Shown here one piece after another: positions 1-6,549 of a stretch of 7,500 nt of DNA (the stretch's first letter is position 1; every line of letters begins with the position of its first letter). Location: the NCBI GenBank assembly GCA_017939855.1, contig JAGAZW010000085.1, positions 1 through 7,500 of the forward strand. The letters are read 5' to 3'. The position numbers and the translations under genes were made by a program. This stretch comes from Clostridia bacterium (lineage in GTDB: Bacteria; Bacillota; Clostridia; Oscillospirales; Acutalibacteraceae). The notes beneath the pieces were generated by a model, which saw nothing but the letters and a program-made list of their open reading frames with translations, had not been told where the DNA came from and ran no database searches.

Positions 1-1739
1 AAATAGAATTTTTTATTTACGGTCTGCTTGTTTCTGCGGTTACCGTGATTTCTTCGTTGTCGAACATACTAAAGGTGGAAATTTGGGGCGAAGAAATATC
101 CGATATCATTTATTTGAAAGGATTCGATATATTCAATACATACAATTCCATGGGTGCAGGTTTCCAGTTGGTGGCATTCTTGTTGTTCACCGTTTTAACC
201 GTAACTATTTGCTTGTTCGTTGCCTCACTTGTAGGTTTTATAAGCAAATCCAAGTTCTTTTATAATATAACAGTCATAGAGATTATAAGTGCGTCTGTAT
301 TCTCTTTGCTTATAGGTCTTTTTGGTAAGTACTACGAAATTGTACAAAAAATCAATGAGGACCTTATGAATAATTGGATTGCAAAAATGTTGGATATGCC
401 TCTTTCACAGATTGTTTCCTCAAAGAACGGAATAGAATATCATGTAACGAGCAGTTCGTATTTTTACTTTCTTGTTGTAATGTTCATTGTTGCTGTTGTG
501 CTGTTTAGAAAGCCCTATACAAGAGCATTGGTAGGCGATATCCCGTCAAGGGGATTTTCACGAAGAAGAGGAGCTGAAGGAACCTCTGTCCCCGTTCAGC
601 AGCAGGCAAGTCTTGAGATGTATGCCTGTGAACCTTGCCCCGCATTTGCAGAACTTGATAGCAAGGAAGAACAGTTCAAATCTCAGACCGATACAATAAA
701 GGGTCACTCTTTTGGGTCACCGAGTTTACAGCAAATCGTAAAGTTTGTTGTAAACTATGCAAGAGATTCCAGACTTCACCTTTCATACACCGAAGAGGAT
801 ATTGCCACCTTTATTGCAGGTTTGGGAGCCACAAGACTTACCATACTTCAAGGTATGAGTGGCACCGGTAAAACAAGTCTGCCTAAAATATTTTCCGAGG
901 CACTCTTCGCCAACTGTGATATTATCGAAATCGAATCTTCATGGCGAGACAAAAATGAATTGTTGGGTTATTTTAACGAATTCAGCCGAACATACACCCC
1001 AAAGAAATTTACCCAGGCACTCTATAAGGCGAAACTCAACCCAGAACGCATAACATTTATTGTGCTCGACGAAATGAATTTAAGTCGTATTGAATACTAT
1101 TTCTCCGATTTTCTTTCTCTTATGGAAAATGAAGAAGATAGGCGCGAAATTAAACTACTTAATGTGGGACTTTTCCGTGCCGACGAAGACGGATTCTATC
1201 CTTATCTCGGTCTTAAAGACGGTCACACCATAAAAATCCCCAACAATGTTTGGTTTATCGGCACTGCGAACCGTGACGAAAGCACCTTTGAAATAAGTGA
1301 TAAGGTGTATGACCGTGCCCACACTATGAACTTCAATAAGCGTGCCCCCAAGGTAGTTTCCTACGGTGAGCCCATACCTCAAAGATATGTTTCTGCCGAA
1401 GTTTTCTTAGGTCTTCTTGAAGATGCAAAAAACAGAGCGAATTTTGATGTTAGCGGCAGTGCGCTGGTTAAAGAGGTTGAAGAACTTTTAGCACCGTATA
1501 ATATATCCTTCGGTAACCGTATTGCAAATCAGATGGAAACATTTGTAAGCGTTTACTGTGCTTGTTTCGAGCCCTCCGAATCGATTAAAAACGATGCGAT
1601 CGAAAAGATACTTTTAAGTAAGGTTGTCAGCAAACTAGAATTCAAGAGCATTGAGAATAAAGAGCAGTTGGCGGCTCAGTTTAGGAAACTCAATCTTTTA
1701 AGATGCAGTGAGTTTATTCTGAAACTTAATGAGGACTGA
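1..1739 (+). CDS. Membrane-anchored McrB-like AAA+ NTPase (5' partial)
   Basis: The frame is open from base 3, and hydrophobic coding sequence precedes the first GTG at 45, so the true start lies left of the window. Residue numbers below count from that GTG. Hydrophobic segments fall at the left edge to about residue 9, 38-66, 72-96 and 137-154, giving roughly four membrane passes. A polar linker (about 155-225) follows, containing a lone CEPC. The AAA+ domain then shows Walker A GMSGTGKTS (270-278), Walker B FIVLDEMN (338-345), a sensor-1-like GTANRDES (406-413), a probable arginine finger in KVYDRAHT (420-427) and a sensor-2-like FGNRIANQ (489-496). The post-Walker-B DEMNLSRIEYYFSDF and the sensor block resemble the McrB/MoxR-side AAA+ families. 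The nucleotide (ATP or GTP) cannot be told. The stop is 2 bp before the next gene, so the two are almost certainly coexpressed. A role in defence is inference from the family and partner. The AAA+ call is firm; the biological role is open. Confidence 0.85.
   Translation, partial: IEFFIYGLLVSAVTVISSLSNILKVEIWGEEISDIIYLKGFDIFNTYNSMGAGFQLVAFLLFTVLTVTICLFVASLVGFISKSKFFYNITVIEIISASVFSLLIGLFGKYYEIVQKINEDLMNNWIAKMLDMPLSQIVSSKNGIEYHVTSSSYFYFLVVMFIVAVVLFRKPYTRALVGDIPSRGFSRRRGAEGTSVPVQQQASLEMYACEPCPAFAELDSKEEQFKSQTDTIKGHSFGSPSLQQIVKFVVNYARDSRLHLSYTEEDIATFIAGLGATRLTILQGMSGTGKTSLPKIFSEALFANCDIIEIESSWRDKNELLGYFNEFSRTYTPKKFTQALYKAKLNPERITFIVLDEMNLSRIEYYFSDFLSLMENEEDRREIKLLNVGLFRADEDGFYPYLGLKDGHTIKIPNNVWFIGTANRDESTFEISDKVYDRAHTMNFNKRAPKVVSYGEPIPQRYVSAEVFLGLLEDAKNRANFDVSGSALVKEVEELLAPYNISFGNRIANQMETFVSVYCACFEPSESIKNDAIEKILLSKVVSKLEFKSIENKEQLAAQFRKLNLLRCSEFILKLNED
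1731..1734 (+). promoter_or_regulatory. Ribosome binding site inside the end of the AAA+ gene
   Basis: GAGG lies 7 nt before the ATG at 1742, within the last codons of the upstream AAA+ gene. This fixes the start of the second gene and implies translational coupling of the pair. Confidence 0.7.
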
Positions 1740-1741
1740 TT

Positions 1742-3262
1742 ATGGTTGCAGATGAACTTTTAAACGCACAGGGTGAATACGATACATTTCTTGAATTTGT
1801 CCGCAAAAATAATAATATCGGATATGAAAAGTTTGATAAATTCACCACAACCTCTTTAAATCTCTTTGCCATGCGAGAAAGTTGCGATTTTGAAGAATTG
1901 GAGCAGACCCTCCATAGGATTATTGCGGCACTTCCCGCAATAAAAAGGATATTTGCATGTCCCATTATGCGCCTTACCGATTCGGACGAAATTTTACCCG
2001 TAGAGTCGGTAAAGGTGATAAACAATCGCAGCATTGTTCACGCTTCGGTTCATAGCGAACTGTGGAGAGAGAAAACTAAAGAGGGTGTAAAACCTAAAAA
2101 ACTTCTCACCATAAAGTACGAGGATAACTATGCCATTTATGAAAATATCGGTTTTGCAAAGGCGATAAACATCATATCGGCAATAGTCAGTCAAAATATA
2201 AGGATTTTGCAGGATATTTTATTTGCTAACAAAAATCTCAAGTTCAACCTCTTAGAACGCGAAAATCACCTTTCGTATTTTCTCGCTTTGGGGAAACTCC
2301 ACATTGGATATGTAAGAGACTATGATAAATACCGCATTTCTGCCAAGCGTTGTATGGATAAACTTTTGTTTATAGATAGAGCAATCGGCACAAGACTTAA
2401 TAACCCCGTATATAAACAGTGTAAACGTTATGCGGATAGGTTTTCCTTAAAGAAAACAATGGTTTTCCGTATGCACAAGGATTATAACAAGGTGTATACA
2501 TTACTCAAATGGTTTGCCGACGAGAAAATCGAAGATATCACACTTTTGAACCAAAATGAAATGGTTAAGGGGAAGGGATATGATGTCTATTGCAGACTTT
2601 TGTCTGTCTTTGCTGCAGGTCACTTTAATTTTGAATTTGACAACGCCGCAGTTTTAGATTTTATGGGTCTTGATACCGTTTGCACCTTTAAAGATTGGGA
2701 GCTTGAAATAAAGTCGGTATGTGAAGAAAAGTTTTGCGGAATAGACTTTACCTTCAAAAAGGATAAAACATATAAGATTTTTATGGTAACATCCCTTTTG
2801 GCTGAAGACTGTAGCACAGAACTTTTAAAAGAAAAACATTCTGCCGATAGTTTCGTTTTTGCCGATAGTGAAAAGGGAGATATAGTTTTAAGTGTGTATG
2901 ATATTGAGTCTTTCCGCAGAATACAGCAACTTCTGCTTCGTGGTATGATATGTTCGGACGAAAAACTCAACGTCTGTCCGTTTTGCGGCAGTGAAATGAG
3001 TGTGTTGGAAAACGACGCCTATGAGTGCGAGATATGCAGAACACAGATAGTAAACGATGTATGTCCCGAAACACAACAGCCCTATTTTTATACAACCGTT
3101 AAAAACCTCATTTTGTCTCAAAAAGAATATATTCCTTTAAACAAAAGGGAAGAAATACTTTATAAAAGGCAGAGGGAAGCACAGATGTATTTCAGAAATA
3201 TTACTGAATTGGGCGAAAACGGTGAAATTATCTGCCCGAGATGTCATAAAATCCATATGTAA
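1742..3262 (+). CDS. Zinc-ribbon protein with DUF2357-like region, partner of the AAA+ NTPase
   Basis: A 506-residue soluble protein, with no signal peptide or membrane segment, starting 2 bp after the AAA+ gene. Residues 107-160 (SELWRE, then KLLTIKYEDNYAIYENIGF and a hydrophobic helix) resemble the DUF2357 core found in McrC-type partners of McrB-like ATPases, where a conserved Tyr-x-Asn-Arg-Phe begins a helix; here the Arg is Ile-Gly. The central region is helical and basic (about 185-260), then strand-rich (295-400). The C-terminus has a zinc ribbon, C412-x2-C415 and C429-x2-C432, with further cysteines at C441, C498 and C501 plus H502 and H505 at the extreme end, which may form a second metal site. 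I see no PD-(D/E)xK nuclease motif of the McrC kind (no PDxxDAK-like stretch), so it may be an adaptor or nucleic-acid sensor rather than the effector. The DUF2357 assignment is tentative; the zinc ribbon and the pairing are seen directly. Confidence 0.75.
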   Translation: MVADELLNAQGEYDTFLEFVRKNNNIGYEKFDKFTTTSLNLFAMRESCDFEELEQTLHRIIAALPAIKRIFACPIMRLTDSDEILPVESVKVINNRSIVHASVHSELWREKTKEGVKPKKLLTIKYEDNYAIYENIGFAKAINIISAIVSQNIRILQDILFANKNLKFNLLERENHLSYFLALGKLHIGYVRDYDKYRISAKRCMDKLLFIDRAIGTRLNNPVYKQCKRYADRFSLKKTMVFRMHKDYNKVYTLLKWFADEKIEDITLLNQNEMVKGKGYDVYCRLLSVFAAGHFNFEFDNAAVLDFMGLDTVCTFKDWELEIKSVCEEKFCGIDFTFKKDKTYKIFMVTSLLAEDCSTELLKEKHSADSFVFADSEKGDIVLSVYDIESFRRIQQLLLRGMICSDEKLNVCPFCGSEMSVLENDAYECEICRTQIVNDVCPETQQPYFYTTVKNLILSQKEYIPLNKREEILYKRQREAQMYFRNITELGENGEIICPRCHKIHM

Positions 3263-3265
3263 AAT

Positions 3266-3301
3266 AACAAGGAGTGAACGGCATACCGTTCACTCCTTGT
3301 T
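3266..3301. terminator. Bidirectional terminator hairpin between convergent genes
   Basis: A perfect 16-bp stem (3266-3281 with 3286-3301) closes a 4-nt loop CATA. It begins 3 bp after the TAA of the zinc-ribbon gene and directly abuts the TGA of the convergent minus-strand gene. The tail is T-rich but short on both strands (TTGTTTCAT on +, TTGTTATTTTA on -), with the minus direction slightly better. Being symmetric, it probably ends both transcripts. Confidence 0.85.
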
Positions 3302-3919
3302 TCATCCTATAATCGTCAAGGTGTCCGCCATCTGTGCGATATAATTGCTCCAATTAAGACATTCGGGAAGTGTCAAGGTCGTATAGGAGCAATTCTCGAG
3401 AATATATTTTATATCAGATACGGAAAAACCGTTTTTTGAAATGCTAGTAAAAATAGACGGAACAATTTCTTTTAATGCAGAACGTAAATTATCGGTATAA
3501 CTTAAAAGTTGCGTTACTTGTACTCCGGTATATCTTAATGCTTCACCGTCAGTTTCCAGATCTATTCCTCCGATATTGTCGATAATTCCCGAAAGCAGAG
3601 TGTAGTCACCTTCAATGCGGTAGTCGGCGGGATAACCGTAAAAAACACTTTTTTCATTGTCGCAGTCATCAATAAATATTGCCGAAATGCAGTTTTGGGA
3701 AAAATCAAGGTATATAAGCATACCACTTCCGTCCGGCATAACAAACAAAACACCACTATTTTCGGGGTGGGTGGAGTAAGGAATGTTCGAATTTTTCGTA
3801 TCGGCTGCGGAATTTTGTTTTTCAAAACTTGCCTCCAGATAAAAATAGGCAGTTAGTATAAATGTAAGAAAGCATAACGACACTGCAAATAAAATCTTTA
3901 AAACCCTTTTTGTTTTCAT
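3302..3919 (-). CDS. Small membrane-anchored LCP-like protein lacking the family arginines
   Basis: A 205-residue protein with a basic N-terminus (MKTKRVLK) and one hydrophobic segment (about 8-28), so it is a signal-anchor protein with an extracytoplasmic domain. The region 57-145 follows the order of a LytR-CpsA-Psr (LCP) fold: a strand pair VLFVMPDGSGMLIYLDF, then ISAIFIDD where LCP enzymes carry SIPRDT, then YTLLSGIIDNIGGIDLETDG corresponding to the family's lvD.lGGvdv.v block, then LRYTGVQVTQLLSY corresponding to the G.qaL.yvR block. The arginines that bind the polyprenyl pyrophosphate in true LCP transferases are absent, and the domain is shorter than usual, so ligand binding or a regulatory role is likelier than glycopolymer transfer. 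The start is ATG at 3917-3919 with a modest GGTG 5 nt upstream. It lies beyond the tmcAL terminator and so needs its own promoter or read-through. Coding status is good; the LCP relation is moderately supported. Confidence 0.65.
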   Translation of the reverse strand: MKTKRVLKILFAVSLCFLTFILTAYFYLEASFEKQNSAADTKNSNIPYSTHPENSGVLFVMPDGSGMLIYLDFSQNCISAIFIDDCDNEKSVFYGYPADYRIEGDYTLLSGIIDNIGGIDLETDGEALRYTGVQVTQLLSYTDNLRSALKEIVPSIFTSISKNGFSVSDIKYILENCSYTTLTLPECLNWSNYIAQMADTLTIIG

Positions 3920-3932
3920 AAAATCACCACAA

Positions 3933-3988
3933 ATATTATTGGCATAAAGGTAAATTTAATACAGTGATATTATTGATATAAAGATAAA
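3933..3988. repeat. 22-bp imperfect direct repeat upstream of the LCP-like gene
   Basis: The units at 3933-3954 and 3967-3988 both read ATATTATTG, two variable bases, ATAAAG, one variable base, TAAA, differing at only 3 of 22 positions, with starts 34 bp apart. They fill most of the spacer in front of the LCP-like gene, where its promoter must lie. They could be paired binding sites or a small local duplication in A/T-rich DNA. Confidence 0.6.
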
Positions 3989-4015
3989 AAATGCCCCTGT
4001 GAAGAGACATTTTTT
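3986..4015 (-). terminator. Intrinsic terminator of tmcAL
   Basis: Five bases after the tmcAL stop, the minus-strand RNA forms a 12-bp stem (4015-4004 with 3997-3986) around the loop TTCACA, with U-rich sequence at its 3' end. Two pairs are G.U on this strand but would be C.A mismatches on the plus strand, so the hairpin works best in the tmcAL direction. Confidence 0.75.
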
Positions 4016-4020
4016 GATAA

Positions 4021-5187
4021 TTAGTATTTAAGAAGTTTTGCTTTAAATTCTTCGCCGCATTCTCTCGGTGTTTTAAAGGATAGATTATATAAATCGGTAG
4101 CTCTTGATTCGGCGGCGAATACCTTATTTGCAGCTTCGTTTTCGAGTTGTTTGATTTGTGATGCTTTTGTAACAACAGGGGTAATAGAAGCTATATTCTT
4201 TAAGACGCTTTCACCATGCTTTGAAAAGCCCAACAATCTTGTATATGGAGGAGTTGTCATAAAAAATTCATTGTCAAAGCCGAGTGCTGCTGAGAGGATT
4301 AACCGTCGTACTCTCGCTAGTGTATATCTTTTAGTCTTAATCATAGAAGACAGCTCTTCAAGGCTTGATGCTACCCTTATCGAAAAATAAAGTTTGTTTT
4401 CTATTCCCTCGCTTATATCGGGAAGATTTTTTAATTCATCTTGGGATTTGAGTCTTAATATACCTAATATTGCCTTTTCAATACGGGCTATGTCAGCGGT
4501 ATTTTCTTCGTTAATCATACCTCTTAAAAGAATAGGCATAAAGCGTTCGGCGTAACCGATATTTCCATCTAGAATTTTTTGTCGCAAAAAAGATGATGAA
4601 ACAAAGGAAGTGTCAGCGCAATTAGAATCGTGGGAGGCTCCCATTCTTTTGATACAGTCAAATTTCATCGGCAAATTGAGCTTTTTGGCTGCGATAATAT
4701 ATTCGATACCGAGATTATCATTCGGAGATGATAGGAGTGTGCTGTCTATACCCAGAGCTTCAGCTGCTTGTTGACGAGCCGCAGCAAAGGTAATACCGGA
4801 TTTTATGCTTTCACAAACAAGTGATGAAAAGTCGTCAGAAAGTAATATATCTGCTGCCGTTAGAAGTTTTTGAATGTCACCGCATTCGCTACCAAAGACT
4901 ATTTTTTCGCAATTAAGATTATATAATTGCCAAACTCCCGCAAGAGCGAAATTTTGAGCAGTGGACATCGACCAAAGCACAGGTATTTCCGAAACGATAT
5001 CTACCCCGCATTTTAATGCCTGTTCGGCACGCTTTTGTTTTGAAAGTATCGAAACGTCACCACGCTGAACAAAATTACCGCTTAAAGCACAAATGATGGT
5101 GTTGTCTGGCTGCTTTACCGAATCAATAAGCCGCTTGTGTCCTGCGTGGAGGGGATTAAATTCTGCAATAATACCGATAATCGCCAA
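4021..5187 (-). CDS. tmcAL: tRNA(Met) cytidine acetate ligase TmcAL (YlbM/DUF795 family)
   Basis: TmcAL activates acetate with ATP to acetyl-AMP and transfers the acetyl group to the wobble cytidine (C34) of elongator tRNA(Met), giving N4-acetylcytidine; it acts in the cytoplasm. From the chosen start the product has 388 residues, normal for the family. It opens with the nucleotidyltransferase block GIIAEFNPLHAGH, with the HxGH motif at 14-17, followed by LSGNFVQRGD (35-44), FGSECGD (98-104), SPNDNLGIEY (154-163) and KRMGASHDS (180-188), all family hallmarks. The start is most likely the TTG at 5187-5185: it gives an N-terminus of the same length as known TmcAL proteins (M-x-x-x-G-hydrophobic-E-F/Y-N-P) and has GGAAAGGA upstream. 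A TTG at 5208 would add seven residues but lacks a ribosome site. It is divergent from ackA, whose product acetate is its substrate, and is followed by its own terminator. Confidence 0.93.
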   Translation of the reverse strand: MAIIGIIAEFNPLHAGHKRLIDSVKQPDNTIICALSGNFVQRGDVSILSKQKRAEQALKCGVDIVSEIPVLWSMSTAQNFALAGVWQLYNLNCEKIVFGSECGDIQKLLTAADILLSDDFSSLVCESIKSGITFAAARQQAAEALGIDSTLLSSPNDNLGIEYIIAAKKLNLPMKFDCIKRMGASHDSNCADTSFVSSSFLRQKILDGNIGYAERFMPILLRGMINEENTADIARIEKAILGILRLKSQDELKNLPDISEGIENKLYFSIRVASSLEELSSMIKTKRYTLARVRRLILSAALGFDNEFFMTTPPYTRLLGFSKHGESVLKNIASITPVVTKASQIKQLENEAANKVFAAESRATDLYNLSFKTPRECGEEFKAKLLKY

Positions 5188-5198
5188 TTTTGTGTCAA

Positions 5199-5206
5199 TC
5201 CTTTCC
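5199..5206 (-). promoter_or_regulatory. Ribosome binding site deciding the TTG start of tmcAL
   Basis: The minus strand reads GGAAAGGA here, ending 11 nt before the TTG at 5187. This supports that start over the in-frame TTG at 5208, which sits at the front of the same motif. Confidence 0.55.
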
Positions 5207-5215
5207 AAAAAGCAC

Positions 5216-5244
5216 TTGAAAAAAGCGTTAAAATATTATATTAT
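5216..5244 (+). promoter_or_regulatory. Sigma-A-type promoter for ackA
   Basis: TTGAAA (5216-5221), a 17-bp spacer and TATTAT (5239-5244) match the housekeeping consensus at 5 of 6 positions each. Transcription would begin near 5251, giving an ackA leader of about 85 nt. The -10 overlaps that of the divergent tmcAL promoter. Confidence 0.6.
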
Positions 5245-5268
5245 AAATAAGATTAATATTCGTGAACA
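5240..5268 (-). promoter_or_regulatory. Promoter for tmcAL
   Basis: On the minus strand a consensus TATAAT (5245-5240), with a second overlapping TATAAT (5240-5235), is preceded at 17 bp by the weak -35 TGTTCA (5268-5263). Transcription would begin near 5233, leaving a leader of about 45 nt to the TTG start. Confidence 0.5.
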
Positions 5269-5295
5269 GTTTATGTACTGATTTTAACATAAATT
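5268..5295 (+). repeat. Inverted repeat in the ackA leader
   Basis: TTTATGT (5270-5276) and ACATAAA (5287-5293) are perfect inverted copies around a 10-nt gap. Adding the flanking bases gives a 9-bp stem with one G.U pair. Its place between the ackA promoter and ribosome site would suit an operator or a weak leader hairpin; no known binding site is recognised. Confidence 0.4.
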
Positions 5296-5323
5296 ATTCC
5301 GATCTTCAACTCAAATTTATTAT

Positions 5324-5328
5324 GGAGG
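5324..5328 (+). promoter_or_regulatory. Strong ribosome binding site of ackA
   Basis: GGAGG lies 7 nt before the ATG at 5336. This is close to ideal, as expected for a highly expressed central metabolic gene, and it fixes the start. Confidence 0.85.
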
Positions 5329-5335
5329 AAGAAAA

Positions 5336-6532
5336 ATGAAAATTTTCGTAGTAAACGCAGGAAGCTCATCACTCAAATATCAGCTCATTGATATGGAAAA
5401 CGAGCAGGTTTTGGCAAAGGGTCTTTGTGACCGTATAGGTATTGAGGGTAGTCTTATTTCTCATAAGGCGGCTGATGGAAGAGAATATAGAACCGAAACT
5501 CCTATGCCAACCCATAGTGAAGCCTTTGAAGCAGTAGTTTATGCTTTGATAAACAGTGATGCAAAGGTTATCGATTCATTTGATGAAATTTCGGCAATAG
5601 GTCACCGTATAGTTCAGGGCGGTGCCATATTTAAGGGTTCATGCTTGATAGATGAGAAGGTGCTCGAACAGATTTCGGACTTGGGTGTTATGGCACCGCT
5701 TCACAATCCGGCTCACGTACTGGCAATCCGTGCTTGTATAAAAACCTTCGGTAGCGAAATTCCGCAGGTAGCCGTTTTTGATACTTCTTTCCATCAAACA
5801 ATGCCCGCTAAGGCTTATATGTATCCGCTTCCTTATGAATATTATGAAAAATATCAGGTTCGTAAATATGGAGCTCACGGTACATCACATCGCTTTGTAA
5901 GTGACAGGGTTGCTGTTTTAGAAGGCAAAGAAAAGAGCGATATCAAGATTATTACCTGCCATCTTGGTAACGGTTGCTCCATTACCGCAATAAAAGACGG
6001 AGTCTGCCTTGACACTTCTATGGGCTTTACTCCTCTTGACGGCTTTATGATGGGAACCCGTTCGGGAACTATTGATCCGTCTGCTATTACATATATCGCA
6101 GAAAAAGAGAATTTAACACCTGCTGAAATGAATACTATTTGTAATAAAAAGTCGGGTATGTTGGGAATCTCAGGTGTCTCCAACGATAACCGGGACGTCG
6201 GTGCCGCAGCAGAAGCAGGTAATGAACGTGCAAAACTTGCCGTTGATATGCAGAGATATGAAATATTGAAGTTTATCGGTTCCTATATAACCGCAATGAA
6301 CGGTGTCGATGCTATAGTCTTTACAGGCGGTATAGGTGAAAATGACCCCGAGCTTCGTGAATATATTTGCGAAAACCTTTCTTTCCTTGGTGTAAAGATG
6401 GATTCCGTAGCTAATAAGAACCGTGGCAAAGAAATCAAAATTACTACTGCTGACAGTGGTGTTAATATCTATGTTGTTCCCACAAACGAAGAATTGGCAA
6501 TTGCAAGAGATACCTTGGCACTGGTGAAATAA
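5336..6532 (+). CDS. ackA: Acetate kinase
   Basis: Cytoplasmic acetate kinase interconverts acetyl phosphate plus ADP with acetate plus ATP, the ATP-yielding last step of acetate fermentation. The product is 398 residues, the usual family length, and intact. Family motifs are complete: NAGSSSLK (7-14, nucleotide and metal site), GHRIVQGG with R91, VFDTSFHQTMP with catalytic D149, YGAHGTSH with H181, CHLGNGCS (208-214), MGTRSGTIDPS with R242, FTGGIGENDPELR (329-341) and VPTNEELAIARD with E386. The start is ATG with GGAGG 7 nt upstream. It is divergent from tmcAL and 17 bp ahead of the galactokinase-like gene with no terminator between, so those two are probably cotranscribed. No pta (phosphotransacetylase) is in the window, although ackA and pta are neighbours in many Firmicutes. 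Confidence 0.98.
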   Translation: MKIFVVNAGSSSLKYQLIDMENEQVLAKGLCDRIGIEGSLISHKAADGREYRTETPMPTHSEAFEAVVYALINSDAKVIDSFDEISAIGHRIVQGGAIFKGSCLIDEKVLEQISDLGVMAPLHNPAHVLAIRACIKTFGSEIPQVAVFDTSFHQTMPAKAYMYPLPYEYYEKYQVRKYGAHGTSHRFVSDRVAVLEGKEKSDIKIITCHLGNGCSITAIKDGVCLDTSMGFTPLDGFMMGTRSGTIDPSAITYIAEKENLTPAEMNTICNKKSGMLGISGVSNDNRDVGAAAEAGNERAKLAVDMQRYEILKFIGSYITAMNGVDAIVFTGGIGENDPELREYICENLSFLGVKMDSVANKNRGKEIKITTADSGVNIYVVPTNEELAIARDTLALVK

Positions 6533-6538
6533 ACTGAC

Positions 6539-6543
6539 GGGAG
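6539..6543 (+). promoter_or_regulatory. Ribosome binding site of the galactokinase-like gene
   Basis: GGGAG lies in the 17-bp gap after ackA, 6 nt before the ATG at 6550, and decides that start. Confidence 0.7.
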
Positions 6544-6549
6544 AACAGT

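Noticed and set aside
627..638. CEPC in the linker of the AAA+ protein as a zinc site
   Set aside because: It is a single CxxC with no second Cys or His pair nearby in the linker.
1726..2034. Minus-strand open frame spanning the junction of the AAA+ and zinc-ribbon genes
   Set aside because: It runs opposite two well-supported coding frames and has no domain features; it is a shadow of their codon pattern.
2692..2715. ExK-like residues (DWELEIK) in the zinc-ribbon protein as a PD-(D/E)xK nuclease centre
   Set aside because: There is no properly spaced upstream PD block and no Gln/Lys follow-up as in McrC; the segment reads as an ordinary charged beta strand.
2620..2970. Minus-strand open frame of 116 codons opposite the zinc-ribbon gene
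   Set aside because: It is antisense to a clearly coding plus-strand gene, has low-complexity Ser/Lys-rich composition, no ribosome site and no recognisable family.
3933..3961. Promoter for the LCP-like gene (TATTAA, 17 bp, TAATAT on the minus strand)
   Set aside because: Only 3 of 6 and 4 of 6 consensus matches in very A/T-rich sequence; too weak to call although a promoter is expected there.
5220..5233. Possible CcpA cre site between the ackA promoter elements
   Set aside because: The core AAAGCGTT fits, but the leading TG and the trailing C of the cre consensus are missing (3 mismatches); A/T-rich DNA yields such matches by chance.
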